Assembly (NCBI GenBank): GCA_934045905.1
Contig: CAKOGZ010000011.1
Coordinates: forward strand, 1 to 64,000
Length of the DNA: 64,000 nt
Origin: Leuctra nigra
Lineage: Eukaryota; Arthropoda; Insecta; Plecoptera; Leuctridae
Direction: 5' to 3'
Of the stretch, positions 9,662 through 23,669 are shown piece after piece. Position 1 is the first letter of the stretch, and each line of letters begins with the position of its first letter. A program made the position numbers and the translations under genes. The notes under the pieces were generated by a model. It was not told where the DNA came from, made no database searches, and saw only the letters and a program-made list of their open reading frames with translations.

Positions 9662-12600
9662 TCTATCGGGGGTCGACCCATCAGCTTCTGAATAACATGA
9701 ACAGTTAATTCCGGCGAATCGGAGAGTCTGACATAAAAAAGTGTTTCTGCACTTTTTAAGCCTCTCACCATCTACTATATAGGGTAACGTTGTCAACTCT
9801 CTTAGAGTAATAGATTCGTCACAAAGTAGGAAACAAATAAAAAAATATCAATATGAGCTACTTCTAAAGTGGCACCCCCCTATTTTTATCCAATTTTCTT
9901 GAAGCCTACACAACGTTATGCCGAGAAATGAAATAAAACACTTTTCGAAAATAATAGGCTTAACATTAACATGTAAAAAAAAATCTCCCCTCTGCCTCCT
10001 GGAGTCGCCCGACGTTGCTCGGTCAGATAATTTTATAATAAAGTTAGGTTAGGGTAGGTTAGCGAAGCGAGCGAAGCGAGCGTAGCTGACCCTTAACAAG
10101 CTTTAACCTACAGTGACAAAAAATTGATGAAAACCTATCAGGATTGTGCCCTTCTGCTTCTGAAGGACATAAACTAAGAAATGCGGCGTATCGGAGCGTC
10201 TGACAGAAAAAAGTGTTTCTGCACTTTTTAAGCCTCTCTCCATCATCTATATGGTGTATCATTTTCAGCTCTCTAAGAGTAATAGATTCGTCACAAAGTA
10301 GGAAACAAACAAAACTTTTTCAATATGACCTACTTCTAAAGTGGCACCCCCCTGTTTTTATCGAATTTTCTTGATGCCTACACAACGTTATGCCGAGAAA
10401 TGTAATAAAACACTTTTCGAAAAAAAATAGGCTTATAAATAAAATTATAAAAAAGAACCCCACTCTGCCCCCTTGGAGTCGCCCGACGCTGCCCTGTCAG
10501 ATTATTATATAATAAAGTTAGGTTAATACAGGTTAGCGAAGCGAGCGTAGCTGACTCATCACAAGCTTTAACCTCCATTGACTAAAAAATGGATGAAAAC
10601 CTAGGAAATGAGAAAAATCTAAGGAACATTGTTAATTGTTACATTGTTACCTTTGTAGGCTAACCTACATTGTTGGTCAATATACATTGACAAAAAAATG
10701 GATGAAAATCTATCGGGGGTCGACCCATCAGCTTCTGAATAACATGAAGAGGTAATTCCGGCGAATCGGAGAGTCTGACATAAAAAAGTGTTTCTGCACT
10801 TTTTAAGCCTCTCACCATCTACTATATAGGGTAACGTTGTCAAGTCTCTTAGAGTAATAGATTCGTCACAAAGTAGGAAACAAATAAAAAAATATCAATA
10901 TGAGCTACTTCTAAAGTGGCACCCCCCTATTTTTATCGAATTTTCTTGAAGCCTACACAACGTTATGCCGAGAAATGAAATAAAACACTTTTCGAAAATA
11001 ATAGGCTTAACATTAACATGTAAAAAAAATCTCCCCTCTGCCTCCTGGAGTCGCCCGACGTTGCCCGGTCAGATAATTTTATAATAAAGTTAGGTTAGGG
11101 TAGGTTAGCGAAGCGAGCGAAGCGAGCGTAGCTGACCCTTAACAAGCTTTAACCTACAGTGACAAAAAATTGATGAAAACCTATCAGGATTGTGCCCTTC
11201 TGCTTCTGAAGGACATAAACTAAGAAATGCGGCGTATCGGAGCGTCTGACAGAAAAAAGTGTTTCTGCACTTTTTAAGCCTCTCTCCATCATCTATATGG
11301 TGTATCATTTTCAGCTCTCTAAGAGTAATAGATTCGTCACAAAGTAGGAAACAAACAAAACTTTTTCAATATGACCTACTTCTAAAGTGGCACCCCCCTG
11401 TTTTTATCGAATTTTCTTGATGCCTACACAACGTTATGCCGAGAAATGTAATAAAACACTTTTCGAAAAAAAATAGGCTTATAAATAAAATTATAAAAAA
11501 GAACCCCACTCTGCCCCCTTGGAGTCGCCCGACGCTGCCCTGTCAGATTATTATATAATAAAGTTAGGTTAATACAGGTTAGCGAAGCGAGCGTAGCTGA
11601 CTCATCACAAGCTTTAACCTCCATTGACTAAAAAATGGATGAAAACCTAGGAAATGAGAAAAATCTAAGGAACATTGTTAATTGTTACATTGTTACCTTT
11701 GTAGGCTAACCTACATTGTTGGTCAATATACATTGACAAAAAAATGGATGAAAATCTATCGGGGGTCGACCCATCAGCTTCTGAATAACATGAACAGGTA
11801 ATTCCGGCGAATCGGAGAGTCTGACATAATAAAGTGTTTCTGCACTTTTTAAGCCTCTCACCATCTACTATATAGGGTAACGTTGTCAAGTCTCTTAGAG
11901 TAATAGATTCGTCACAAAGTAGGAAACAAATAAAAAAATATCAATATGAGCTACTTCTAAAGTGGCACCCCCCTATTTTTATCGAATTTTCTTGAAGCCT
12001 ACACAACGTTATGCCGAGAAATGAAATAAAACACTTTTCGAAAATAATAGGCTTAACATTAACATGTAAAAAAAATCTCCCCTCTGCCTCCTGGAGTCGC
12101 CCGACGTTGCCCGGTCAGATAATTTTATAATAAAGTTAGGTTAGGGTAGGTTAGCGAAGCGAGCGAAGCGAGCGTAGCTGACCCTTAACAAGCTTTAACC
12201 TACAGTGACAAAAAATTGATGAAAACCTATCAGGATTGTGCCCTTCTGCTTCTGAAGGACATAAACTAAGAAATGCGGCGTATCGGAGCGTCTGACAGAA
12301 AAAAGTGTTTTTGCACTTTTTAAGCCTCTCTCCATCATCTATATGGTGTATCATTTTCAGCTCTCTAAGAGTAATAGATTCGTCACAAAGTAGGAAACAA
12401 ACAAAACTTTTTCAATATGACCTACTTCTAAAGTGGCACCCCCCTGTTTTTATCGAATTTTCTTGATGCCTACACAACGTTATGCCGAGAAATGTAATAA
12501 AACACTTTTCGAAAAAAAATAGGCTTATAAATAAAATTATAAAAAAGAACCCCACTCTGCCCCCTTGGAGTCGCCCGACGCTGCCCTGTCAGATTATTAT

Positions 12601-14783
12601 ATAATGAAGTTAGGTTAATACAGGTTAGCGAAGCGAGCGTAGCTGACTCATCACAAGCTTTAACCTCCATTGACTAAAAAATGGATGAAAACCTAGGAAA
12701 TGAGAAAAATCTAAGGAACATTGTTAATTGTTACATTGTTACCTTTGTAGGCTAACCTACATTGTTGGTCAATATACATTGACAAAAAAATGGATGAAAA
12801 TCTATCGGGGGTCGACCCATCAGCTTCTGAATAACATGAACAGGTAATTCCAGCGAATCGGAGAGTCTGACATAAAAAAGTGTTTCTGCACTTTTTAAGC
12901 CTCTCACCATCTACTATATAGGGTAACGTTGTCAAGTCTCTTAGAGTAATAGATTCGTCACAAAGTAGGAAACAAATAAAAAAATATCAATATGAGCTAC
13001 TTCTAAAGTGGCACCCCCCTATTTTTATCGAATTTTCTTGAAGCCTACACAACGTTATGCCGAGAAATGAAATAAAACACTTTTCGAAAATAATAGGCTT
13101 AACATTATCATGTAAAAAAAATCTCCCCTCTGCCTCCTGGAGTCGCCCGACGTTGCCCGGTCAGATAATTTTATAATAAAGTTAGGTTAGGGTAGGTTAG
13201 CGAAGCGAGCGAAGCGAGCGTAGCTGACCCTTAACAAGCTTTAACCTACAGTGACAAAAAATTGATGAAAACCTATCAGGATTGTGCCCTTCTGCTTCTG
13301 AAGGACATAAACTAAGAAATGCGGCGTATCGGAGCGTCTGACAGAAAAAAGTGTTTCTGCACTTTTTAAGCCTCTCTCCATCATCTATATGGTGTATCAT
13401 TTTCAGCTCTCTAAGAGTAATAGATTCGTCACAAAGTAGGAAACAAACAAAACTTTTTCAATATGACCTACTTCTAAAGTGGCACCCCCCTGTTTTTATC
13501 GAATTTTCTTGATGCCTACACAACGTTATGCCGAGAAATGTAATAAAACACTTTTCGAAAAAAAATAGGCTTATAAATAAAATTATAAAAAAGAACCCCA
13601 CTCTGCCCCCTTGGAGTCGCCCGACGCTGCCCTGTCAGATTATTATATAATAAAGTTAGGTTAATACAGGTTAGCGAAGCGAGCGTAGCTGACTCATCAC
13701 AAGCTTTAACCTCCATTGACTAAAAAATGGATGAAAACCTAGGAAATGAGAAAAATCTAAGGAACATTGTTAATTGTTACATTGTTACCTTTGTAGGCTA
13801 ACCTACATTGTTGGTCAATATACATTGACAAAAAAATGGATGAAAATCTATCGGGGGTCGACCCATCAGCTTCTGAATAACATGAACAGGTAATTCCGGC
13901 GAATCGGAGAGTCTGACATAAAAAAGTGTTTCTGCACTTTTTAAGCCTCTCACCATCTACTATATAGGGTAACGTTGTCAAGTCTCTTAGAGTAATAGAT
14001 TCGTCACAAAGTAGGAAACAAATAAAAAAATATCAATATGAGCTACTTCTAAAGTGGCACCCCCCTATTTTTATCGAATTTTCTTGAAGCCTACACAACG
14101 TTATGCCGAGAAATGAAATAAAACACTTTTCGAAAATGATAGGCTTAACATTAACATGTAAAAAAAATCTCCCCTCTGCCTCCTGGAGTCGCCCGACGTT
14201 GCCCGGTCAGATAATTTTATAATAAAGTTAGGTTAGGGTAGGTTAGCGAAGCGAGCGAAGCGAGCGTAGCTGACCCTTAACAAGCTTTAACCTACAGTGA
14301 CAAAAAATTGATGAAAACCTATCAGGATTGTGCCCTTCTGCTTCTGAAGGACATAAACTAAGAAATGCGGCGTATCGGAGCGTCTGACAAAAAAAAGTGT
14401 TTCTGCACTTTTTAAGCCTCTCTCCATCATCTATATGGTGTATCATTTTCAGCTCTCTAAGAGTAATTGATTCGTCACAAAGTAGGAAACAAACAAAACT
14501 TTTTCAATATGACCTACTTCTAAAGTGGCACCCCCCTGTTTTTATCGAATTTTCTTGATGCCTACACAACGTTATGCCGAGAAATGTAATAAAACACTTT
14601 TCGAAAAAAAATAGGCTGATAAATAAAATTATAAAAAAGAACCCCACTCTGCCCCCTTGGAGTCGCCCGACGCTGCCCTGTCAGATTATTATATAATAAA
14701 GTTAGGTTAATACAGGTTAGCGAAGCGAGCGTAGCTGACTCATCACAAGCTTTAACCTCCATTGACTAAAAAATGGATGAAAA

Positions 14784-15001
14784 CCTAGGAAATGAGGAAA
14801 ATCTAAGGAACATTGTTAATTGTTACATTGTTACCTTTGTAGGCTAACATACATTGTTGGTCAATATACATTGACAAAAAAATGGATGAAATCCTAGGAA
14901 ATGATGAAAATCTAAGGAACATTGTTAATTGTTACATTGTTACCTTTGTAGGCTAACCTACATTGTTGGTCAATATACATTGACAAAAAAATGGATGAAA
15001 A
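14784..15001 (+). repeat. 109-bp module doublet in U14
   Basis: Subtype 1. It is the 10789-bp-offset copy of the U4 doublet, with the same internal variants. Confidence 0.92.
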
Positions 15002-16985
15002 TCTATCGGGGGTCGACCCATCAGCTTCTGAATAACATGAACAGTTAATTCCGGCGAATCGGAGAGTCTGACATAAAAAAGTGTTTCTGCACTTTTTAAG
15101 CCTCTCACCATCTACTATATAGGGTAACGTTGTCAACTCTCTTAGAGTAATAGATTCGTCACAAAGTAGGAAACAAATAAAAAAATATCAATATGAGCTA
15201 CTTCTAAAGTGGCACCCCCCTATTTTTATCGAATTTTCTTGAAGCCTACACAACGTTATGCCGAGAAATGAAATAAAACACTTTTCGAAAATAATAGGCT
15301 TAACATTAACATGTAAAAAAAATCTCCCCTCTGCCTCCTGGAGTCGCCCGACGTTGCCCGGTCAGATAATTTTATAATAAAGTTAGGTTAGGGTAGGTTA
15401 GCGAAGCGAGCGAAGCGAGCGTAGCTGACCCTTAACAAGCTTTAACCTACAGTGACAAAAAATTGATGAAAACCTATCAAAATTGTGCCCTTCTGCTTCT
15501 GAAGGACATAAACTAAGAAATGCGGCGTATCGGAGCGTCTGACAGAAAAAAGTGTTTCTGCACTTTTTAAGCCTCTCTCCATCATCTATATGGTGTATCA
15601 TTTTCAGCTCTCTAAGAGTAATAGATTCGTCACAAAGTAGGAAACAAACAAAACTTTTTCAATATGACCTACTTCTAAAGTGGCACCCCCCTGTTTTTAT
15701 CGAATTTTCTTGATGCCTACACAACGTTATGCCGAGAAATGTAATAAAACACTTTTCGAAAAAAAATAGGCTTATAAATAAAATTATAAAAAAGAACCCC
15801 ACTCTGCCCCCTTGGAGTCGCCCGACGCTGCCCTGTCAGATTATTATATAATAAAGTTAGGTTAATACAGGTTAGCGAAGCGAGCGTAGCTGACTCATCA
15901 CAAGCTTTAACCTCCATTGACTAAAAAATGGATGAAAACCTAGGAAATGAGAAAAATCTAAGGAACATTGTTAATTGTTACATTGTTACCTTTGTAGGCT
16001 AACCTACATTGTTGGTCAATATACATTGACAAAAAAATGGATGAAAATCTATCGGGGGTCGACCCATCAGCTTCTGAATAACATGAACAGGTAATTCCGG
16101 CGAATCGGAGAGTCTGACATAAAAAAGTGTTTCTGCACTTTTTAAGCCTCTCACCATCTACTATATAGGGTAACGTTGTCAAGTCTCTTAGAGTAATAGA
16201 TTCGTCACAAAGTAGGAAACAAATAAAAAAATATCAATATGAGCTACTTCTAAAGTGGCACCCCCCCTATTTTTATCGAATTTTCTTGAAGCCTACACAA
16301 CGTTATGCCGAGAAATGAAATAAAACACTTTTCGAAAATAATAGGCTTAACATTAACATGTAAAAAAAATCTCCCCTCTGCCTCCTGGAGTCGCCCGACG
16401 TTGCCCGGTCAGATAATTTTATAATAAAGTTAGGTTAGGGTAGGTTAGCGAAGCGAGCGAAGCGAGCGTAGCTGACCCTTAACAAGCTTTAACCTTCAGT
16501 GACAAAAAATTGATGAAAACCTATCAGGATTGTGCCCTTCTGCTTCTGAAGGACATAAACTAAGAAATGCGGCGTATCGGAGCGTCTGACAAAAAAAAGT
16601 GTTTCTGCACTTTTTAAGCCTCTCTCCATCATCTATATGGTGTATCATTTTCAGCTCTCTAAGAGTAATAGATTCGTCACAAAGTAGGAAACAAACAAAA
16701 CTTTTTCAATATGACCTACTTCTAAAGTGGCACCCCCCTGTTTTTATCGAATTTTCTTGATGCCTACACAACGTTATGCCGAGAAATGTAATAAAACACT
16801 TTTCGAAAAAAAATAGGCTTATAAATAAAATTATAAAAAAGAACCCCACTCTGCCCCCTTGGAGTCGCCCGACGCTGCCCTGTCAGATTATTATATAATA
16901 AAGTTAGGTTAATACAGGTTAGCGAAGCGAGCGTAGCTGACTCATCACAAGCTTTAACCTCCATTGACTAAAAAATGGATGAAAA

Positions 16986-17203
16986 CCTAGGAAATGAGGA
17001 AAATCTAAGGAACATTGTTAATTGTTACATTGTTACCTTTGTAGGCTAACATACATTGTTGGTCAATATACATTGACAAAAAAATGGATGAAATCCTAGG
17101 AAATGATGAAAATCTAAGGAACATTGTTAATTGTTACATTGTTACCTTTGTAGGCTAACCTACATTGTTGGTCAATATACATTGACAAAAAAATGGATGA
17201 AAA
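16986..17203 (+). repeat. 109-bp module doublet in U16
   Basis: Subtype 1. It is the 10789-bp-offset copy of the U6 doublet. Confidence 0.92.
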
Positions 17204-20200
17204 TCTATCGGGGGTCGACCCATCAGCTTCTGAATAACATGAACAGTTAATTCCGGCGAATCGGAGAGTCTGACATAAAAAAGTGTTTCTGCACTTTTTA
17301 AGCCTCTCACCATCTACTATATAGGGTAACGTTGTCAACTCTCTTAGAGTAATAGATTCGTCACAAAGTAGGAAACAAATAAAAAAATATCAATATGAGC
17401 TACTTCTAAAGTGGCACCCCCCTATTTTTATCGAATTTTCTTGAAGCCTACACAACGTTATGCCGAGAAATGAAATAAAACACTTTTCGAAAATAATAGG
17501 CTTAACATTAACATGTAAAAAAAATCTCCCCTCTGCCTCCTGGAGTCGCCCGACGTTGCCCGGTCAGATAATTTTATAATAAAGTTAGGTTAGGGTAGGT
17601 TAGCGAAGCGAGCGAAGCGAGCGTAGCTGACCCTTAACAAGCTTTAACCTACAGTGACAAAAAATTGATGAAAACCTATCAGGATTGTGCCCTTCTGCTT
17701 CTGAAGGACATAAACTAAGAAATGCGGCGTATCGGAGCGTCTGACAGAAAAAAGTGTTTCTGCACTTTTTAAGCCTCTCTCCATCATCTATATGGTGTAT
17801 CATTTTCAGCTCTCTAAGAGTAATAGATTCGTCACAAAGTAGGAAACAAACAAAACTTTTTCAATATGACCTACTTCTAAAGTGGCACCCCCCTGTTTTT
17901 ATCGAATTTTCTTGATGCCTACACAACGTTATGCCGAGAAATGTAATAAAACACTTTTCGAAAAAAAATAGGCTTATAAATAAAATTATAAAAAAGAACC
18001 CCACTCTGCCCCCTTGGAGTCGCCCGACGCTGCCCTGTCAGATTATTATATAATAAAGTTAGGTTAATACAGGTTAGCGAAGCGAGCGTAGCTGACTCAT
18101 CACAAGCTTTAACCTCCATTGACTAAAAAATGGATGAAAACCTAGGAAATGAGAAAAATCTAAGGAACATTGTTAATTGTTACATTGTTACCTTTGTAGG
18201 CTAACCTACATTGTTGGTCAATATACATTGACAAAAAAATGGATGAAAATCTATCGGGGGTCGACCCATCAGCTTCTGAATAACATGAAGAGGTAATTCC
18301 GGCGAATCGGAGAGTCTGACATAAAAAAGTGTTTCTGCACTTTTTAAGCCTCTCACCATCTACTATATAGGGTAACGTTGTCAAGTCTCTTAGAGTAATA
18401 GATTCGTCACAAAGTAGGAAACAAATAAAAAAATATCAATATGAGCTACTTCTAAAGTGGCACCCCCCTATTTTTATCGAATTTTCTTGAAGCCTACACA
18501 ACGTTATGCCGAGAAATGAAATAAAACACTTTTCGAAAATAATAGGCTTAACATTAACATGTAAAAAAAATCTCCCCTCTGCCTCCTGGAGTCGCCCGAC
18601 GTTGCCCGGTCAGATAATTTTATAATAAAGTTAGGTTAGGGTAGGTTAGCGAAGCGAGCGAAGCGAGCGTAGCTGACCCTTAACAAGCTTTAACCTACAG
18701 TGACAAAAAATTGATGAAAACCTATCAGGATTGTGCCCTTCTGCTTCTGAAGGACATAAACTAAGAAATGCGGCGTATCGGAGCGTCTGACAGAAAAAAG
18801 TGTTTCTGCACTTTTTAAGCCTCTCTCCATCATCTATATGGTGTATCATTTTCAGCTCTCTAAGAGTAATAGATTCGTCACAAAGTAGGAAACAAACAAA
18901 ACTTTTTCAATATGACCTACTTCTAAAGTGGCACCCCCCTGTTTTTATCGAATTTTCTTGATGCCTACACAACGTTATGCCGAGAAATGTAATAAAACAC
19001 TTTTCGAAAAAAAATAGGCTTATAAATAAAATTATAAAAAAGAACCCCACTCTGCCCCCTTGGAGTCGCCCGACGCTGCCCTGTCAGATTATTATATAAT
19101 AAAGTTAGGTTAATACAGGTTAGCGAAGCGAGCGTAGCTGACTCATCACAAGCTTTAACCTCCATTGACTAAAAAATGGATGAAAACCTAGGAAATGAGA
19201 AAAATCTAAGGAACATTGTTAATTGTTACATTGTTACCTTTGTAGGCTAACCTACATTGTTGGTCAATATACATTGACAAAAAAATGGATGAAAATCTAT
19301 CGGGGGTCGACCCATCAGCTTCTGAATAACATGAACAGGTAATTCCAGCGAATCGGAGAGTCTGACATAAAAAAGTGTTTCTGCACTTTTTAAGCCTCTC
19401 ACCATCTACTATATAGGGTAACGTTGTCAAGTCTCTTAGAGTAATAGATTCGTCACAAAGTAGGAAACAAATAAAAAAATATCAATATGAGCTACTTCTA
19501 AAGTGGCACCCCCCTATTTTTATCGAATTTTCTTGAAGCCTACACAACGTTATGCCGAGAAATGAAATAAAACACTTTTCGAAAATAATAGGCTTAACAT
19601 TATCATGTAAAAAAAATCTCCCCTCTGCCTCCTGGAGTCGCCCGACGTTGCCCGGTCAGATAATTTTATAATAAAGTTAGGTTAGGGTAGGTTAGCGAAG
19701 CGAGCGAAGCGAGCGTAGCTGACCCTTAACAAGCTTTAACCTACAGTGACAAAAAATTGATGAAAACCTATCAGGATTGTGCCCTTCTGCTTCTGAAGGA
19801 CATAAACTAAGAAATGCGGCGTATCGGAGCGTCTGACAGAAAAAAGTGTTTCTGCACTTTTTAAGCCTCTCTCCATCATCTATATGGTGTATCATTTTCA
19901 GCTCTCTAAGAGTAATAGATTCGTCACAAAGTAGGAAACAAACAAAACTTTTTCAATATGACCTACTTCTAAAGTGGCACCCCCCTGTTTTTATCGAATT
20001 TTCTTGATGCCTACACAACGTTATGCCGAGAAATGTAATAAAACACTTTTCGAAAAAAAATAGGCTTATAAATAAAATTATAAAAAAGAACCCCACTCTG
20101 CCCCCTTGGAGTCGCCCGACGCTGCCCTGTCAGATTATTATATAATAAAGTTAGGTTAATACAGGTTAGCGAAGCGAGCGTAGCTGACTCATCACAAGCT

Positions 20201-20422
20201 TTAACCTCCATTGACTAAAAAATGGATGAAAACCTAGGAAATGAGAAAAATCTAAGGAACATTGTTAATTGTTACATTGTTACCTTTGTAGGCTAACCTA
20301 CATTGTTGGTCAATATACATTGACAAAAAAATGGATGAAAATCTATCGGGGGTCGACCCATCAGCTTCTGAATAACATGAACAGGTAATTCCGGCGAATC
20401 GGAGAGTCTGACATAAAAAAGT

Positions 20423-23400
20423 GTTTCTGCACTTTTTAAGCCTCTCACCATCTACTATATAGGGTAACGTTGTCAAGTCTCTTAGAGTAATAGATTCGTC
20501 ACAAAGTAGGAAACAAATAAAAAAATATCAATATGAGCTACTTCTAAAGTGGCACCCCCCTATTTTTATCGAATTTTCTTGAAGCCTACACAACGTTATG
20601 CCGAGAAATGAAATAAAACACTTTTCGAAAATGATAGGCTTAACATTAACATGTAAAAAAAATCTCCCCTCTGCCTCCTGGAGTCGCCCGACGTTGCCCG
20701 GTCAGATAATTTTATAATAAAGTTAGGTTAGGGTAGGTTAGCGAAGCGAGCGAAGCGAGCGTAGCTGACCCTTAACAAGCTTTAACCTACAGTGACAAAA
20801 AATTGATGAAAACCTATAAGGATTGTGCCCTTCTGCTTCTGAAGGACATAAACTAAGAAATGCGGCGTATCGGAGCGTCTGACAGAAAAAAGTGTTTCTG
20901 CACTTTTTAAGCCTCTCTCCATCATCTATATGGTGTATCATTTTCAGCTCTCTAAGAGTAATAGATTCGTCACAAAGTAGGAAACAAACAAAACTTTTTC
21001 AATATGACCTACTTCTAAAGTGGCACCCCCCTGTTTTTATCGAATTTTCTTGATGCCTACACAACGTTATGCCGAGAAATGTAATAAAACACTTTTCGAA
21101 AAAAAATAGGCTTATAAATAAAATTATAAAAAAGAACCCCACTCTGCCCCCTTGGAGTCGCCCGACGCTGCCCTGTCAGATTATTATATAATAAAGTTAG
21201 GTTAATACAGGTTAGCGAAGCGAGCGTAGCTGACTCATCACAAGCTTTAACCTCCATTGACTAAAAAATGGATGAAAACCTAGGAAATGAGGAAAATCTA
21301 AGGAACATTGTTAATTGTTACATTGTTACCTTTGTAGGCTAACCTACATTGTTGGTCAATATACATTGACAAAAAAATGGATGAAAACCTAGGAAATGAT
21401 GAAAATCTAAGGAACATTGTTAATTGTTACATTGTTACCTTTGTAGGCTAACCTACATTGTTGGTCAATATACATTGACAAAAAAATGGATGAAAATCTA
21501 TCGGGGGTCGACCCATCAGCTTCTGAATAACATGAACAGTTAATTCCGGCGAATCGGAGAGTCTGACATAAAAAAGTGTTTCTGCACTTTTTAAGCCTCT
21601 CACCATCTACTATATAGGGTAACGTTGTCAACTCTCTTAGAGTAATAGATTCGTCACAAAGTAGGAAACAAATAAAAAAATATCAATATGAGCTACTTCT
21701 AAAGTGGCACCCCCCTATTTTTATCCAATTTTCTTGAAGCCTACACAACGTTATGCCGAGAAATGAAATAAAACACTTTTCGAAAATAATAGGCTTAACA
21801 TTAACATGTAAAAAAAAATCTCCCCTCTGCCTCCTGGAGTCGCCCGACGTTGCTCGGTCAGATAATTTTATAATAAAGTTAGGTTAGGGTAGGTTAGCGA
21901 AGCGAGCGAAGCGAGCGTAGCTGACCCTTAACAAGCTTTAACCTACAGTGACAAAAAATTGATGAAAACCTATCAGGATTGTGCCCTTCTGCTTCTGAAG
22001 GACATAAACTAAGAAATGCGGCGTATCGGAGCGTCTGACAGAAAAAAGTGTTTCTGCACTTTTTAAGCCTCTCTCCATCATCTATATGGTGTATCATTTT
22101 CAGCTCTCTAAGAGTAATAGATTCGTCACAAAGTAGGAAACAAACAAAACTTTTTCAATATGACCTACTTCTAAAGTGGCACCCCCCTGTTTTTATCGAA
22201 TTTTCTTGATGCCTACACAACGTTATGCCGAGAAATGTAATAAAACACTTTTCGAAAAAAATAGGCTTATAAATAAAATTATAAAAAAGAACCCCACTCT
22301 GCCCCCTTGGAGTCGCCCGACGCTGCCCTGTCAGATTATTATATAATAAAGTTAGGTTAATACAGGTTAGCGAAGCGAGCGTAGCTGACTCATCACAAGC
22401 TTTAACCTCCATTGACTAAAAAATGGATGAAAACCTAGGAAATGAGAAAAATCTAAGGAACATTGTTAATTGTTACATTGTTACCTTTGTAGGCTAACCT
22501 ACATTGTTGGTCAATATACATTGACAAAAAAATGGATGAAAATCTATCGGGGGTCGACCCATCAGCTTCTGAATAACATGAAGAGGTAATTCCGGCGAAT
22601 CGGAGAGTCTGACATAAAAAAGTGTTTCTGCACTTTTTAAGCCTCTCACCATCTACTATATAGGGTAACGTTGTCAAGTCTCTTAGAGTAATAGATTCGT
22701 CACAAAGTAGGAAACAAATAAAAAAATATCAATATGAGCTACTTCTAAAGTGGCACCCCCCTATTTTTATCGAATTTTCTTGAAGCCTACACAACGTTAT
22801 GCCGAGAAATGAAATAAAACACTTTTCGAAAATAATAGGCTTAACATTAACATGTAAAAAAAATCTCCCCTCTGCCTCCTGGAGTCGCCCGACGTTGCCC
22901 GGTCAGATAATTTTATAATAAAGTTAGGTTAGGGTAGGTTAGCGAAGCGAGCGAAGCGAGCGTAGCTGACCCTTAACAAGCTTTAACCTACAGTGACAAA
23001 AAATTGATGAAAACCTATCAGGATTGTGCCCTTCTGCTTCTGAAGGACATAAACTAAGAAATGCGGCGTATCGGAGCGTCTGACAAAAAAAAGTGTTTCT
23101 GCACTTTTTAAGCCTCTCTCCATCATCTATATGGTGTATCATTTTCAGCTCTCTAAGAGTAATAGATTCGTCACAAAGTAGGAAACAAACAAAACTTTTT
23201 CAATATGACCTACTTCTAAAGTGGCACCCCCCTGTTTTTATCGAATTTTCTTGATGCCTACACAACGTTATGCCGAGAAATGTAATAAAACACTTTTCGA
23301 AAAAAAATAGGCTTATAAATAAAATTATAAAAAAGAACCCCACTCTGCCCCCTTGGAGTCGCCCGACGCTGCCCTGTCAGATTATTATATAATAAAGTTA

Positions 23401-23669
23401 GGTTAATACAGGTTAGCGAAGCGAGCGTAGCTGACTCATCACAAGCTTTAACCTCCATTGACTAAAAAATGGATGAAAACCTAGGAAATGAGAAAAATCT
23501 AAGGAACATTGTTAATTGTTACATTGTTACCTTTGTAGGCTAACCTACATTGTTGGTCAATATACATTGACAAAAAAATGGATGAAAATCTATCGGGGGT
23601 CGACCCATCAGCTTCTGAATAACATGAACAGGTAATTCCGGCGAATCGGAGAGTCTGACATAAAAAAGT
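20423..23669 (+). repeat. Three-unit higher-order repeat, copy 1 (U20-U22)
   Basis: 3247 bp. U20 has CCTATAAGG (A at 20818 where others have C) and a module doublet. U21 has ATCCAATTTT, GTTGCTCGG, nine As before TCTCCC, seven instead of eight As in its B half (about 22253), and GAAGAGG near its end. U22 has TGACAAAAAAAAG at about 23080. The seven-A variant shifts the minus-strand frame so that it reads 85 codons instead of 66. Confidence 0.88.
21279..21496 (+). repeat. 109-bp module doublet in U20
   Basis: Subtype 2, in the first member of the three-unit repeat. Confidence 0.92.

Larger units (their letters stand above)
1..10789 (+). repeat. Ten-unit higher-order repeat, copy 1 (U1-U10)
   Basis: Ten units whose private variants recur 10789 bp downstream. 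These include TAATAAAG at the U1/U2 junction, TTTTTGCAC and TATAATGAAG in U2, TTATCATG in U3, AATGATAGG and GTAATTGATTC in U4, CAAAATTGTG in U5, and a 7-C run plus AACCTTCAG in U6. Module doublets are in U4, U6 and U9. U10 carries ATCCAATTTT, GTTGCTCGG and a 9-A run, shared with U21, U24, U27, U29 and U33. The left boundary is only the window edge, so the true start of the repeat may lie further left. Confidence 0.9.
10790..20422 (+). repeat. Ten-unit higher-order repeat, copy 2, incomplete (U11-U19)
   Basis: U11-U19 repeat U1-U9 at a constant offset of 10789. I noticed no difference between 10790-20245 and 1-9456, including all rare variants listed for copy 1. The match ends at 20246, where copy 2 has A (GAGAAAAATCT) and copy 1 has G at 9457 (GAGGAAAATCT). 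Copy 2 also lacks the module doublet that copy 1 has in U9. Copy 2 then runs into a three-unit type of higher-order repeat. Confidence 0.9.
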
